A DNA stretch of 64,000 nucleotides from Conus ventricosus (taxonomy: Eukaryota; Mollusca; Gastropoda; Neogastropoda; Conidae), in NCBI GenBank assembly GCA_018398815.1, contig CM031615.1, forward strand, positions 48,986,469 to 49,050,468, in the 5' to 3' direction. This document shows, piece by piece, positions 11,125-22,159 of this stretch (the first letter of the stretch is position 1; the number at the start of each line of letters is the position of its first letter). The notes beneath the pieces were generated by a model, which was given only the letters and a program-made list of their open reading frames with translations, did no database searches and was not told where the DNA came from. Position numbers and translations under genes: made by a program.

Positions 11125-12635
11125 ATGAAGTTGGTTCCTTAATTTCAAAACTTAAAAATAAAAAAGCAATGGGTCCAGATAACTTAAATGCTTCTATACT
11201 CAAGCTTGCTCTACCTTACATTGTTGATACCCTTACGTATGTTTATAATTTGTGTATTGATCAGAATGTCTTCCCATGTGGTCTAAAGGCAGCAAAAGTG
11301 GTTCCCATACCCAAATCAAGAGATCTCACTGATTTAAACAATTTTAGACCAATATCTCTTTTATCCGTTGTATCGAAACCTCTAGAGATGCATGTTCACA
11401 AACACCTAACTAAACATATGGAACATCACAAACTGTTCCACCCATTTCAGTCAGGCTTTCGTCGAAATCACGCATGCCACACGGCCTTAACACGCCTCTG
11501 TGATACATGGCTATCAGCCATCAACGAAAGAAAACTCACTGGAACTGTTTTCCTTGATTTTAAGAAAGCGTTTGATCTTGTAGACCACAACATATTATTA
11601 AAAAAAATGACTGCATATGTTCAAAATCCGGCAGTAGTCACCTTCTTTCAGTCATATCTTGAAAGCAGGACCCAGCGTGTTTACTTAAACGGTACTTATT
11701 CCTCTGAAGGAATAGTGAGCTGTGGCGTTCCACAAGGCTCTGTCCTTGGACCTCTTCTCTTCTGTATTTTTATAAATGACCTACCGATGCACATATCTCA
11801 CAATGATGTCAGCTGTGATCTGTTCGCTGACGATAGTTCTCTTCACTGTAGTGATACAAACATCATGTCTGTACAAATATCGTTACAACAAAGTATCACT
11901 GATGTCTTAGAATGGTGCAACCAAAACCGAATGGTCCTTAATCCGCACAAAACAAAATGTATGGTCCTAGCATCGAGACAGAAACATCAACGACAGCATC
12001 TTATGTTGAGCCTAAAAATGAGTGACACCTTGATCGAGCGGGTTACCGAACACCGTGTCTTAGGCGTGATCATTGATGAGAACTTTAAATGGCAATCACA
12101 TATAAATCATGTTTGCAAACAGTTGGCTCGCAATTTGTTTTTACTCAATAAACTCAGTTATTATGTTGAACCACATATCCGGAAATTATTTTTTGAAGCC
12201 CATTGCCTTTCTCACATCAACTATGCGTCCACTGTCTGGAGTGGTGCCGGTGAAAATCACATAAAAAAGATCAACTCTATGCATAGACGGGAATTAAGCT
12301 GATTCTTCCCGACAAGTCTCTATCAACCACGGGCAAATTCGCAAAACTAATGATGTTACCACTGCAGAGCCAATTGTCCTATAATAAGGCAGTACTAATG
12401 TTTAAAGTCCATGCAAACATGGCGCCAACATATCTTGCGGAGTTTTATCCAAATGCCAACAACGCGATATGATTCAAATAATTACATTTTACCACGTGTC
12501 CGCATTGATTTGTTCAAATCTAGTTTTGCATTTTTTGGTCCATCTGTGTGGAACTCTCTTCCTCCGTCTGCCAAAACATGTCAGTCACTGCCGTCCTTCA
12601 AATCAGTAATACTTAAACATTTACTTGAACAATGA
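11125..12635 (+). pseudogene. CR1/L2-like LINE: reverse transcriptase, frameshifted C-terminus
   Basis: The frame opens near 11125 with KLKNKKAMGPDNLNASILKL (the RT entry motif) and stays open to 12302. RT motifs follow in order: VVPIPKSRDLTDLNNFRPIS, FQSGFRRNHACHTAL, VFLDFKKAFDLVDH, GVPQGSVLGPLLFCIFINDL, LFADDSSLH (catalytic FADD), VLGVIIDENFKWQSHI. After a stop at 12300 the homologous C-terminal part continues in other frames, with WNSLPPSAKTCQSLPSFKS near 12552, ending at 12635. The endonuclease is absent. A long GT repeat (12703-12772) follows closely. It is a 5'-truncated inactive copy, different from the LINE at 7310. Confidence 0.85.
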
Positions 12636-12701
12636 ATCTAACCTTTTGATCATAGTCTCAACGCCCTACTTTTATGCTTGCCTCTATACTAGCTAATGAA
12701 A

Positions 12702-12702
<1 letters not shown>

Positions 12703-12772
<70 letters not shown>
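12703..12772. repeat. (GT)n microsatellite, about 70 bp
   Basis: Uninterrupted GT dinucleotides, followed to 12850 by degenerate GT/GC alternation. The short open frames across it (CVCVCV) are artefacts of the repeat. Confidence 0.95.
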
Positions 12773-12773
<1 letters not shown>

Positions 12774-12775
12774 TG

Positions 12776-13099
12776 TGGATGTGGGTATGCGCATGCGAGC
12801 GTGTATGTGTGGGCGTGTGCATGCATGTGAGCGCGCGCGCGTACGTGTCTGTGTAATTTTGTAATGGATTTTTTTTTTTTAAATAATAATTATTATTCTT
12901 ATTACTATTGTTATTGTTAATATTATAATGTTGCTATACTCTTCATTGTTTCTGTCATTATTAATATGTGCAGTCTGTTTAGTTGAATGTTGTAGAATAG
13001 CAAGGACAGATTGGAAGAATAGGCACTGCCTAAAATCTCTATCCTTGAGTAATAAAGTTTTTGAGTCTTTGAGTCTTGAGTCTTCAGATACACAACACT
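12776..13099. other. AT-rich spacer, no gene recognised
   Basis: This stretch holds AT-rich sequence with TTATTA repeats near 12880-12920 and the short repeated phrase gagtctt near 13061-13085. Nothing with coding character was seen. Confidence 0.5.
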
Positions 13100-13290
13100 C
13101 AGGACAACAAAAATGAACGAGCAATCAATTATCTTGATCCAATTCTATGCATGATGGACATGGAATCTTGAGCCGAATTGGATGAAGGTAAGTGACTGCT
13201 CGTTCATTTTTGTTGTCCTGAAGAAAACCTATGAGGTCGAAACCTATGAGGTCGAAACCTGTCATGTTTTGTCTTGTGATTCGTTTGTCT
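13100..13290 (+). repeat. Fold-back repeat family, second copy with duplicated core
   Basis: An inner inverted repeat pairs cactcaggacaacaaaaatg (from 13097) with the complementary stretch at 13195-13218. The right outer arm then follows (cctgaagaaaacctatgagg, tcgaaacc, tgttttgtcttgtgattcg). The motif ctatgaggtcgaaac occurs twice in tandem at 13230-13258, a local 18-bp duplication of the hammerhead-like core. The left outer arm is absent. Confidence 0.65.
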
Positions 13291-13371
13291 ACATTTTGGG
13301 GTGAATGCTCATAAATCATTTTTTTTTTCAAATTTGAGTACCTTGCCTTACAAGTAACAACTCTGCCCTTA

Positions 13372-13612
13372 GGACTAGATTCTGGCTGAAGTTTTCAACT
13401 GGTCTGTCTTTTCCTTGAACAAGATTTGTACTCATTTACTGTAAAAAGAATGCCTTTTAACACATTAAACACAAGTACATTCATACAACCCTGGCGCGCT
13501 GGTGACCTACTCGTTTTTGAGTGAACCAGTATTTTAGGAAGAAGGACTAGTTTCTAGTTGGTCTCTCTCTTTCTTGACAAAGTTTTGTACTTATTTACGG
13601 TAAAAAGACTGT
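13372..13612 (+). repeat. Diverged duplicated segment flanking a LINE family B 3' end
   Basis: The stretches 13372-13450 and 13543-13612 resemble each other (ggactag ... tggtct ... cttga.caa ... tttgtact.atttac.gtaaaaaga). Between them, 13493-13544 is the 3' end of LINE family B in plus orientation (gcgcgctggtgacctactcg ... gtgaaccagtattttagg). The duplication may predate or accompany the insertion. Confidence 0.6.
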
Positions 13613-14017
13613 GTGTAATTGACTGGAACCATCTGGAAGAGCGTACCGTGCATGAGAAGACAGTAGACAAGATTGTGTGCAGCACTTTCATATTTCCTGT
13701 GTTTGCACTGAAATTTGTCAATTTCCCCCAGAGGATTTATGGCACTGAATCAGTTAAATGAGCAGCCATGATCACGTGGAGTATGCTGCTGCTAAGTCTA
13801 CATTTTGCACAGACATCGAAAGATGTCACTTCTTAAAATGACAGTGAGGACATTTGTTTTTACTGTAACTTGTGCTGCCTGAAGAAATTGCCTTATGGCT
13901 GTTTGGTAACTTGTTTGTCACAGTCGTTTGGTGGCACTGTAAATCTAGAGCAGTAAATTTAGAACGAGAAGAGGGGAGCTCTCTTTTTCAGTTTAGTATA
14001 TTCGCCAGTATCTTTTT
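13613..14017. other. No gene recognised
   Basis: No protein-like frame, RNA gene or repeat family could be supported in this stretch. Confidence 0.4.
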
Positions 14018-14548
14018 CAGGTTCAGGTTCAGGTTCAGATTTAGGGGCGATGATTGTTTCATCATAGCCTCACGGCTTTATATGCCCCTTCTTTATATGC
14101 TCTGTCATTGGTCAGGTCGACAGCGAGCCCAGTTTTTATTTTCGACCATCAAAGTCGAACATGATGTCTGTTATTATTTCATGCTTATCGATAAGATTTT
14201 TAAAAGAGTTAATATTTGGTGCACGTTTATGTTCGGAGTTAGTTTATTCCAAATTGGTGCTATCCTCTGGCTGAAGAAATGTTTCCTTATATTAGTATTA
14301 ACTTGCTGTATTTGTACTTTGTCACAACTGTTACGGGTTATGTTGGTTAGTGCAGGTTCAAAAAAACATGCTTGATCAATATCATCTAGATTATTGAAAA
14401 TTTTATAAGTTTGGATCAGATAGATCTCCTCTCATCCTTCTAGCTTTGAGGGATGGTAACCTTAGGTACCTTAATCTGTCTTCATATGGATAATCAGCAA
14501 TGTCCGGTATTAACTTAGTTGCTCTTCTCTGCACCTTTTCTATTTCTA

Positions 14549-14565
14549 TTGACTGCCTTTTTAGT
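14549..14565. repeat. Target-site duplication, left copy (17 bp)
   Basis: The sequence ttgactgcctttttagt is repeated exactly at 14724-14740 and flanks the inserted LINE 3' fragment. Confidence 0.95.
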
Positions 14566-14723
14566 AGATAAGATAATGTTGCTTATAGCCCAGCCGACCG
14601 CAAAGGGCCATATCAGGGCTGTCACCACGTTAAAATCAACTCACCAGTCGAAAAAAAAAAAAAAAAAACAACTTTCACACATCTCGTTAAATAACATCGT
14701 CTACAAACGCACCAGAAACTTTG
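14566..14723 (-). mobile_element. 158-bp severely 5'-truncated I-group LINE insertion
   Basis: This piece matches the 3' UTR of the element at 5172-5340 (shared gcccagccgaccgcaaaggg, tcagggctgtcaccacgtta, ctttcacacatctcgttaaa) and ends with the same TTATC tail at 14566. It has an A-run in the same place. A perfect 17-bp duplication of host sequence on both sides shows it arrived by target-primed reverse transcription into the older LINE. Only the UTR and tail were copied. Confidence 0.95.
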
Positions 14724-14740
14724 TTGACTGCCTTTTTAGT
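14724..14740. repeat. Target-site duplication, right copy (17 bp)
   Basis: Exact second copy of ttgactgcctttttagt. When one copy and the insert are ignored, the older LINE reads through at this point. Confidence 0.95.
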
Positions 14741-15414
14741 CTTGGAGACCATATCACATTGCCATATTCAAGAATCGATCTCACCATTGCCTTGTATAGT
14801 CTAAGAAAGGTATCTCTGTCCAAGTATGTAAAAGTTCTCTTAATAATACCAATCATCTGCACGGCTTTCTTGACGGTCTGTGCAATGTGTCTGTCAAAGA
14901 GTAAGTCTTCATCAAATGTTACTCCCAAGTCTTTTTCCTCTTCACAGCACGTTATTTGAACTTCTTAATCCCCAACTTTCATACTGTAATTTAATTTAGG
15001 GTTTCTTTTGCCGATATGTAGGCCTAATACTTTGCATTTGGATGCATTGAAGTACAAATTCCATGAGTTAGACCAATTTATGAGTAGCTCAATGTCATTT
15101 TGCATTGTAAGGTGTTTAGATGGTGAACTGTACAACTTAGTATCATCAGCAAAAATCTTGCATGTGCTTTTTAACCCGTCTGGTAAGTCCTTTATAAATA
15201 TAGTAAATAATATAGGTCCCAGTATGCTGCCTTGGGGATTCCACTAATGACATTAGCATTACTAGAAACAGAAGATCCAACTCTAACATTCTGAACTCTA
15301 TCTCTCAAGAAGTCTTCAATCCAATCTAAAACTTTTCCCAGTATACCATACGATTTGAGTTTACTAAGTAGTCTGGCATGTGGGACCGAATCGAGGTTCT
15401 GTTCCACGGCCTTC

Positions 15415-16585
15415 TTCTTCTTCTTCCTAAAATACTGGTTCACTCAAAAACGAGTAGGTCACCAGCGCGCATATTAAAAAATAAAATAAAATAACATAAA
15501 ACAGTGCGACTCTGACTGTTGGCCCCTGGAGCAAATTTGGCAACAAGGGGTCGCACTCGATTTAAAAGCAATGGCCAAATTCAGGCCCAGGTGATAATAA
15601 AATATCTGGGGAAATAAAAATAGAAAATCATCAATATGCAGATCTCAAAACTGTCGAATCAATTTGTCCCTTGAATGAGATTGCACTTGTGGCAATCTTG
15701 ATGGGACCCGGCAGTGAGTTCCACAGCCGTACAGAACTGGGATAAAAAGAATGTAAGTGGCTGTCAATATTTGATGCAGGTATGGTATAACATTGACCGC
15801 CACTCCTGGTGCTACTTTTATTCAATACTAGTTGTTCCATTGGAATATCAATTACTTTAGCTCTGCCTTTGAAAAAGGTGTTAAGTTTAATAAAAGCTCT
15901 TCTCTCTTCTAAGGGTTTCCATTCTAATTTCCTCATGTTCTTCCTAGTATTCCCCTTTTCTCTGATGTGGTTCCCTGTTACGAACCGTGCTGCTCTCTTC
16001 TGAATCTTTTCGAGGTTATCAATGTCCTTTAGATGGTAAGGATCCCAAACTGACAACCATATTCCAGTACTGGTCTAACCAGTGTTTTGTAGCAGTCGTC
16101 TTTAACCTTTTGGGGCAGTCATTGATGTTCCTGTATAAGAAAGCTAAGATGTTATTTGCTTTCTTACATACTAAATTGTAATGTTCTTTCCATTTGAGAC
16201 GACTATCTATAATCACGCCTAAATATTTTGCAGCATTAGTTTCTTTAAGAATAGTATTATGGATAGAATAATCTGATCTAATTGGTGAGCGTTTGTTACA
16301 TATACGCAACACTTGGCACTTTTGGGATGAAATTCCATTTTCCAAGTTCTTTCCCACTCTTGTAAAGCGTTTAGATCTTCTTGTAGAATGCGAGTATCAT
16401 TCTTGCTTCTGATTGTTCTATATACTAAACTGTCATCTGCAAAAAGCCTTATAGTAGTTCCAGGAGAAAGATTTCTACTTATGTCATTTATATAAATTAA
16501 GAAAAACAAGGGCCCCAGAACAGTTCCCTGTGGTACACCTGACAAGGCCTTAATGAAATCGTTTTTGTGAAATGTGAAGTCATAC
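15415..16585 (-). mobile_element. LINE family B copy 1 (RT palm to 3' end), inactive
   Basis: On the minus strand the RT palm starts near 16560 with [20 protein letters not shown] and RLFADDSLVYR (catalytic FADD). It continues with the YLGVIIDSRLKWKEHY motif (about 16200) and VWDPYHLKDIDNLEKIQKRA (about 16050), and ends with a terminal SVRLWNSLPGPIK block near 15700. The 3' UTR (15440-15620) ends in GAA repeats at 15408-15428. Frameshifts near 16060 and 16330 break the frame. A nearly identical copy lies at 40850-41972, and 3' fragments at 13493-13544 and 38085-38282. The copy is 5'-truncated within RT. Confidence 0.9.
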
Positions 16586-17314
16586 AAAAAATATTAGATT
16601 TATAGGAGATAAATCACTAATCTATCGATAAAGTAACTCACCCATGACGCAGGTTTCTTCTGAAGGTCTAGTTGGTTGAACACGTGAAAATGCGGATGTA
16701 GTTTGTGGCGGAAGTTGTAATATTGTCTATTTACATAAAACCGAGACTAACTCTCGTTTGGATGAAGAAAATAAAAGAAAAAGAATCAGTGAATGAATGA
16801 ATGAATGAGTGAATTAATGAATAAATGAATGAATGAAAAGAAATATCAAAACAAAAAAGTCTCCAAAGTATTTTTCCCCTCTTACAGACATTTTTCTCTC
16901 AAAATACAGGTCAGTTAATTTAACTGAACCAAGTGTCAAGAAAGACAGAAATCAAAGTAACGACAATGATGAATTGAATTTATAAATGTGAGTGATTTTT
17001 GTTCACTTCTGTTGTGATGATAAAAGGTACTCTTATTTCAGAGTGTGTTTTTTTCTAAGACACTTTTTGTGACAGGAGACAAATAATTTTTTCCAACACG
17101 GGCCAATCGATTAGAATCACTAAAGTACAAATTCAGTCTTTTAGCAATGTGGATGTGAAGATCGTTCTTGACCCTTATAGCCTAAGTCAGTGCCTGTGTG
17201 TATGTTGAACATCAACTTGCATTTCAAGATTGTCAAAAGAGATGCAAATTATCAGCTTTCGATTGGTTTGGAATCAAAATATGCGACGAGTCAAAAACAA
17301 AAACGCATGAGTGT

Positions 17315-17316
<2 letters not shown>
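16586..17316. other. No gene recognised
   Basis: The stretch includes an imperfect GAAT repeat at about 16790-16840 (tgaatgaatgaatgag). No coding exon, RNA gene or repeat family was recognised on either strand. Confidence 0.5.
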
Positions 17317-17348
<32 letters not shown>

Positions 17349-17511
17349 GCTCATTCATCCACACATAGTGGTACACACATAGTAACACGCTGTTCCATGC
17401 ACAAATCACATCATGACACATTACGACACACACACTACACATTAATTTTTAACAAAAGCTTGCACAAAACAAACAATAGATAAAGGTAGAATGATGGCCA
17501 TCCATAGTCAT

Positions 17512-17547
<36 letters not shown>

Positions 17548-17581
17548 TCATGAAAACACACACACACACACACACACACAG
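17317..17581. repeat. Cluster of (CA)n microsatellites
   Basis: Pure CA runs lie at about 17317-17345, 17514-17544 and 17555-17580, separated by degenerate CA-rich sequence. The reading frames through them are low complexity. Confidence 0.9.
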
Positions 17582-18356
17582 CGATTTCGATAGTCCACAA
17601 ACACGCTGTTTACAAGGTGAAATGAACAATCAGAAGAAATTTAAAATGCTAATTGCTGATAACAGGTTCAAGGTTCAGATTTTGAAAATTTGTCTCATGT
17701 TTCTGCTTTTTATCCCATTGCTTTATAAGCTGCCAGGGGATCTGTCCTATAGTGATTTTGAAAAATCTGAAGCTCTGCATATGATATGTTTTCATTCATC
17801 TGAGAATGTGTACAAGACACCTTTGAATGGAAATTTTAAGGCTTGTAATTTCAAAGTAAATGATCAACATTTTCCTTTTATGTAAATCTAATTTAACTAA
17901 ATTTTCCCTTTGAATTGAGCCTCTTTTGAAAGATGTAGAACGTGAAGAAATCTATATCTTCACAGTGAAAGTTTTGGAGACAAACGTTAAGATTCGGTTT
18001 TAAAAAATAAATATCACCATTTCCTTTCAATAGTACGGACCATTCCTTCTTTGAATCTGTGTGTTTGAACTTTTCTTTCAATTTTCATTTCTGGAACTGA
18101 TGCATTAAAAAATACTATAGAGGGATTGAAACTGAAGAATGATCAAGTCTTTAAATCGCAATATATCTTGAGGTTTGATTACTGTGGTACCTGCCATACA
18201 AACCAAGTTCTTGCTCTGCTGTGCTCTTTTGGGTAGCATCATAGCACAAAAATGGAAATGCATTTTCAAATTGCCAGCGCTATACAAGAAGCTACCATGG
18301 GCTGACAAAACCCCATATATTTTCTCCACTTGAAAATACAAATAAGGAAGAAGAAG

Positions 18357-18358
<2 letters not shown>
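17582..18358. other. No gene recognised
   Basis: One plus frame (17550-17885) contains a hydrophobic stretch near 17690-17730 but has no recognisable homology, and it begins inside a CA repeat. I do not call it a gene. Confidence 0.4.

Positions 18359-18424
<66 letters not shown>
18359..18424. repeat. (CA)n microsatellite, about 66 bp
   Basis: Uninterrupted CA dinucleotides. Confidence 0.95.
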
Positions 18425-18426
<2 letters not shown>

Positions 18427-18595
18427 CCACCACCCTCTCAAAACTCTATTCACCCCCTAGGCATGCTTCCTGCAGTTTCCTGTTGTCTATTCATAATAAT
18501 GATAGTAACAAAAAGGACAATTTCCATAGCCCCCGTCCTACCAACGTAGGCTACAGGGCGCTTGACAAGTTTTAACAAATCAATATCTAAAATAC

Positions 18596-18800
18596 ACGCA
18601 AGAAACATGCACGCACGCAGGCATGCGCGCGCGCAGGCACGCGCGCACACACGCACACACGCACGTTACGCACGCGCGCGCAGGCACGCGCGCAACACAC
18701 GTGCGCACGCACACACGCGCGCCACACACGCACGCACGCACACACATATATACACACACACATGCGCGCGCGCGCAAAACACACATTCGCAAATCATAAA
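18596..18800. repeat. Alternating GC/AC purine-pyrimidine tract
   Basis: About 200 bp dominated by CGCG, CACG and CACA steps (for example gcatgcgcgcgcgcaggcac). Long alternating purine-pyrimidine DNA of this type can adopt Z-form under supercoiling. Frames through it (RACARAC) are not genes. Confidence 0.85.
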
Positions 18801-20494
18801 CATACGCAAGCACACACATACACACATTCTCAAACAATGCTGCATATATAGATACATACACTATATATAACACAGTGAAAATCTCATTCGTACACAAGCA
18901 AAGTGTGCAAGTGACAGGTAGCAATTTAGCAGAATTCCAGGTGGTATTTCTGCATATGCCATTTAAAAGACAAGTTTTAAGAGCAAACTTGAAAGCATGC
19001 AACTGTATTGTGCTCTCCAAAAAAAAAAAAAAAAGAAAAAAAAAGGACACAAATTGTGCTCATACATGTACACACACACACACAGAGCCATGCACATTTT
19101 AAAATTTCAATCATCTTAACCCAGTCGAACACAACATATTTTCAGGGCTGTCAAACTCCAGCAAGAAAAAAGTCACATAAAGAACAATCGGACCATAGAA
19201 AAAAAACACATCCGGAAAAGAAACGAACGACAAAATGCAGTTCTCAACTGGTCTGTTACAAGCACTCCAGTGCCAAGAGCACTGGAGTTAAAACAAATTA
19301 CATTTCAGTGATACAAAAAAAAACCCCACATTTCTGCACTGTTAGTGTCCACTCCAGACAGTGTTTACCATGTTTCACTACCTGGCATGTCACGAATTGC
19401 TAAAAAGAAAAAACAAAAACAAAAAAAAAAATGATGAGATTCCAAAGACAAGAGAATGGTCCAAGAGGGAAAACAATGGCTGTAAGATGAGACGAAGGAA
19501 CGGATGTAAAAGCAGGGAAAGGGGAATAGCCAGGATTGAAAGAGGTACTGGAACGCAAATAGTCTTGAGCACTGCTGTGGGAACGGTTGGTAAAATCCGA
19601 GAGAGGTGAAGAGTAGATACTGAGTTTGGAAGGTTTGGGCACTGGAGACAATAAGTGAGGGGGTGCCTGGGGAGCACTTGAGACTCAGTTGGTTTTAAAA
19701 TGGAACCGCAGGGTCTGAGGTTAGTACGAATTCATGAAGTCTGATTGGGAGCGAATGGATGAGACTGTTAAGTAGGTCTGCTGGGGAAAAAAAAAAGAGA
19801 CAGGAACGAAGAAAACAGTTGAGAAGGGTTTGACAGTCAGAATGGAACAGGCTCATGAACAGGGACCAACTGACCACTGCAGCCAGCTTTACTTAAAATC
19901 GTGGTCATAGAAAAAAAATGGGAATTTGTGTTTAAGAGTATTTGACATTGTGTGCAGCTGGGAATAAGAAGTGATGCACCAGTCACCTCCTATTTCCCAC
20001 CTATGTATCGCATGGAGATGAAATTGTGGTAAAATAATGTCTAACATGCAAATGTAATGAGAGGCAAGAGGATTACAAATTTAAAGGAGATGGAAAAGGT
20101 TTCGTGTGAGGGGGACACTGGCATTACATGATGCTGAAAATAGTAAGTGGTGCCCCCCCCCCCCCCCCCTCTCAATCCCCCTATGTTCAGGCAAAGGTGT
20201 GGACTGTAATTGATTCAAAAGACATGGACACTTGAATGAATGGGTTGTAGGTCAGGCAGAATATTGGATGAATTGAAGTCCTTGAGATGATGATGGAAAG
20301 GAAACTGGACCACTAGTAGGGAGATGGGTGTAGACAAAGGGGTTGGTTTGAAAAGGTTTTGACCAAAAACACTCGGTTGGAACAGGTACAGAAAAGAGGT
20401 CGGTGGGAAAATGAATGGATGGGCTCATGAAAGCGAACAGAATTGTGAAAGATGGATGAGTAAACATCTGAAAGTGTGAAAGTGATAAACAGTG
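18801..20494. other. Left flank of the Polinton; no gene recognised
   Basis: There is AT-rich to mixed sequence with A-runs near 19021-19044 and a C17 run at 20154-20170. Open frames of 60-130 codons lack recognisable domains. No target-site duplication for the adjoining Polinton was evident: the six bases before it (acagtg) do not match the six after its right end (aggtga). Confidence 0.5.
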
Positions 20495-20583
20495 AGAGAA
20501 CGGGGAAATACCAATCCTGGGCCACTTCCGCCCTCACCCAGTTTCGGGCGAAAGTAACCCAGGATTGGTATTTCCCGTTCTCT
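20495..20583. repeat. Terminal palindrome (hairpin) inside the left TIR
   Basis: Outer arm 20495-20521 and inner arm 20558-20583 are complementary over 26 bases with one unpaired base. The outer arm reads AGAGAACGGGGAAATACC, and the inner arm complement reads AGAGAACGGGAAATACC. A weaker inner stem (9 of 12 positions: cttccgccc with gggcgaaag) leaves a loop of about 12 bases. The structure lies at the extreme terminus. Confidence 0.9.
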
Positions 20584-20684
20584 GACAAGTAAGACTTCAA
20601 TAACCAAAAAATAACGATTATCTACAAACAAACATACTGTGTAGGGTTATCCGTTTTCAATACTAATTTACTAAACTTTTCAGA
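20495..20684 (+). repeat. Polinton left terminal inverted repeat
   Basis: This matches the reverse complement of 36007-36193 with a few substitutions and small indels, for example gacaagtaagactt.aataacc, acgattatctacaaacaaac and atactgtg.agggttatccg. It ends two bases before the ATPase stop codon, so the coding region abuts the repeat. Confidence 0.95.
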
Positions 20685-20686
20685 TT

Positions 20687-21232
20687 TCAGTTTTGTTTAA
20701 TCCTGTGTTTTTCCTGGTCATTTTCAATAACATCATTTTCACGCAAACATTCATCAAATGAGTCTCTGTCTTTCATGTGAAATAGAACTACAGTCTTTAA
20801 CTGTTCTCTAAAGTCTTTTAAAACTGAGTTATATTTTTGACATAAAATCCACACACTTATTCCAGCATGTCTTCCACTGAAAGCCAGTTTTGACAAAGTA
20901 TTTCTTTTTTTAACTATGTCTCTTTCTGCCGAACAGTCATCTATAATAAATAATGTCTGCGTTCCTTCAAACAGTCTATAAAACTGTTCTAAACATTCAC
21001 TCAGTTTATTGCTGGGATCAACTAAATATATGTCATCATCTGTCCATAAAAACCTTCTATCATGATATGCTTTGTTCCATTTAAGTGTTGGACAGAAAAC
21101 CACAATATGATTAAAATTATAACGATAAACTGTTTGTAACAGGTCGAGGATAAATATTGTTTTTCCACAACCAGTCTGCCCACAAATCAATGAGCAATGA
21201 GGAGTTTTTGTCATAAAGTTTAACTGCTCCAT
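20687..21232 (-). CDS. Polinton packaging ATPase (FtsK/HerA, poxvirus A32-like)
   Basis: This 181-codon open frame is closest in motif pattern to the genome-packaging ATPases of Polintons and large DNA viruses. Walker A is GQTGCGKT (residues 18-25) and Walker B is LFIIDD (about 94-99). A conserved segment near 116-125 (FSGRHAGISVW) and the sensor-like ILCQKYNSV follow. The predicted role is ATP-driven DNA translocation into a capsid. It starts at the ATG at 21230-21232 and stops at the inner edge of the TIR. The protein is somewhat shorter than I would expect for this family, mainly at the C-terminus, but the frame is intact. It is the last of a run of minus-strand genes. Confidence 0.9.
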   Translation of the reverse strand: MEQLNFMTKTPHCSLICGQTGCGKTIFILDLLQTVYRYNFNHIVVFCPTLKWNKAYHDRRFLWTDDDIYLVDPSNKLSECLEQFYRLFEGTQTLFIIDDCSAERDIVKKRNTLSKLAFSGRHAGISVWILCQKYNSVLKDFREQLKTVVLFHMKDRDSFDECLRENDVIENDQEKHRIKQN

Positions 21233-21373
21233 AGTTTATAGCAGAATTTAATCTAATCCAGTTATTATTTTTATCATACTCTCTGTCAAAACTTGTTCAG
21301 TATAATAAAACCTACGAGGCCTAAATGTGTAAGATTAATCCAATTCAGTTCTGTAAGATTGTTTCTATTTAAG

Positions 21374-21810
21374 TCAACATTGATTTTGTTTGCTTGTTGT
21401 TATGATCTTAATATCCTCGCCATTGTGAAGAACGACGATGGTAACGTTAAGACGTTTAACGTCTAAGTTTTGCCAGCTAATATTAATTCCTTTTATAAGG
21501 TCATCACTAACGCCCACAACCCCATCCCTCTCCACATCTTTAAAGACAGAAATTTCAAATATCATTGTGAACGTGTCTCCTAATTTTCTGCTTGGAAGAA
21601 CTGTAATTTTGTAGAAGCTTTTTTTACAACTGTTTCTTTTCTGTGGAGGATGTACTGCTTTTTCCCATACGGCGTTATTTCAATTTCTTTCCGACTATTG
21701 TCGTCCGGCATAAGACTTACATGTAAAGGGCCAGAGTTGAATGCTTTTCTGAAACTTTTTTGACGGCTAAAATATGTAAATGGGCTTATGAATTCAATTT
21801 TATTTCCCAT
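21374..21810 (-). pseudogene. Conserved small Polinton protein in two frames (function unknown)
   Basis: Two adjacent open segments, 21580-21810 (starting MGNKIEFISPFTYFSRQKSF) and 21374-21565 (containing DNLDVK-like WQNLDVKRLNVTIVVLHNGE), appear to be one gene of about 145 codons broken by a single frameshift near 21600, because the second frame is also open upstream of its ATG. It lies between the ATPase and two other minus-strand genes, in the structural-gene cluster. I do not recognise a catalytic motif. A virion or accessory role is inference from position only. Confidence 0.6.
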
Positions 21811-21816
21811 TCAAAA

Positions 21817-22104
21817 TTATGGTTCTAAGTGCCATTTGAGGTCAGGTTTTCGAACTATTTTATATTCATACTGACCAACATTATTTGCTTCTAGATTGCG
21901 CAGCTGTTCTAGTTTAGGAAACTTTTTACTGTCGCCAACCTCTTTGCGTTTATAATCACCATCTTTAGTGTACTCAAAACCATACAAAGCGCCTATCTCA
22001 CCGTTCTGTTCAAAGTCCGCAACGTCTGCAAGGTCTTTTAATTCTAAAGTTATACACCTCACAGGCGCTAATGTAACTCCTGGTTCTTCTGGCCCACGCG
22101 ACAT
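21817..22104 (-). CDS. Small Polinton protein, intact, function unknown
   Basis: This 95-codon open frame starts MSRGPEEPGVTLAPVRCITL and ends KPDLKWHLEP. It is acidic with a lysine-rich centre, has no membrane segment, and shows no motif I can assign. Its stop is six bases from the start of the next minus-strand gene, which suggests a co-transcribed cluster running toward the left TIR. Confidence 0.6.
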   Translation of the reverse strand: MSRGPEEPGVTLAPVRCITLELKDLADVADFEQNGEIGALYGFEYTKDGDYKRKEVGDSKKFPKLEQLRNLEANNVGQYEYKIVRKPDLKWHLEP

Positions 22105-22159
22105 TATTTTTTAGTGGCGTATTATTTTATTTCCAAAACAATGTGCAGGTTATCACATT

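Larger units (their letters stand above)
14018..15414 (-). mobile_element. Old minus-strand LINE with nested insertion
   Basis: Read on the minus strand, the reverse transcriptase begins near 15410 with DSVPHARLLSKLKSYGI. It continues through a damaged palm region (SGIP, then the FADD area in broken frames) to KDLGVTFDEDLLFDRHI (14700-14950) and YGNVIWSPRLKRQS. It is then interrupted by a foreign 158-bp piece at 14566-14723 and resumes in 14400-14548 with VQRRATKLIP and LRYLRLPSLKARRMRGDL, ending in a C-terminal part near 14170. The 3' end carries a hexamer tail of TGAACC units (14019-14040). Several frameshifts and stops make it inactive. Its upstream part is cut at 15415 by a later LINE family B insertion. 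Confidence 0.8.

Noticed and set aside
14015..14042. Interstitial telomere-like (TTCAGG)n
   Set aside because: It is the hexamer tail of a minus-strand LINE. The unit differs from the metazoan TTAGGG, and only about four units occur.
18562..19050. Open frames of Cys/Val/Arg/Ala or His/Thr/Arg repeats
   Set aside because: They are translations of CA, CG and GT dinucleotide repeats on both strands, not proteins. The same applies at 12674-12856, 43612-44308, 44807-45524, 50130-51780 and 52577-52966.
21374..22104. Adenovirus-type cysteine protease in the Polinton
   Set aside because: No His/Asp/Cys active-site pattern was seen in these ORFs or elsewhere in the element.
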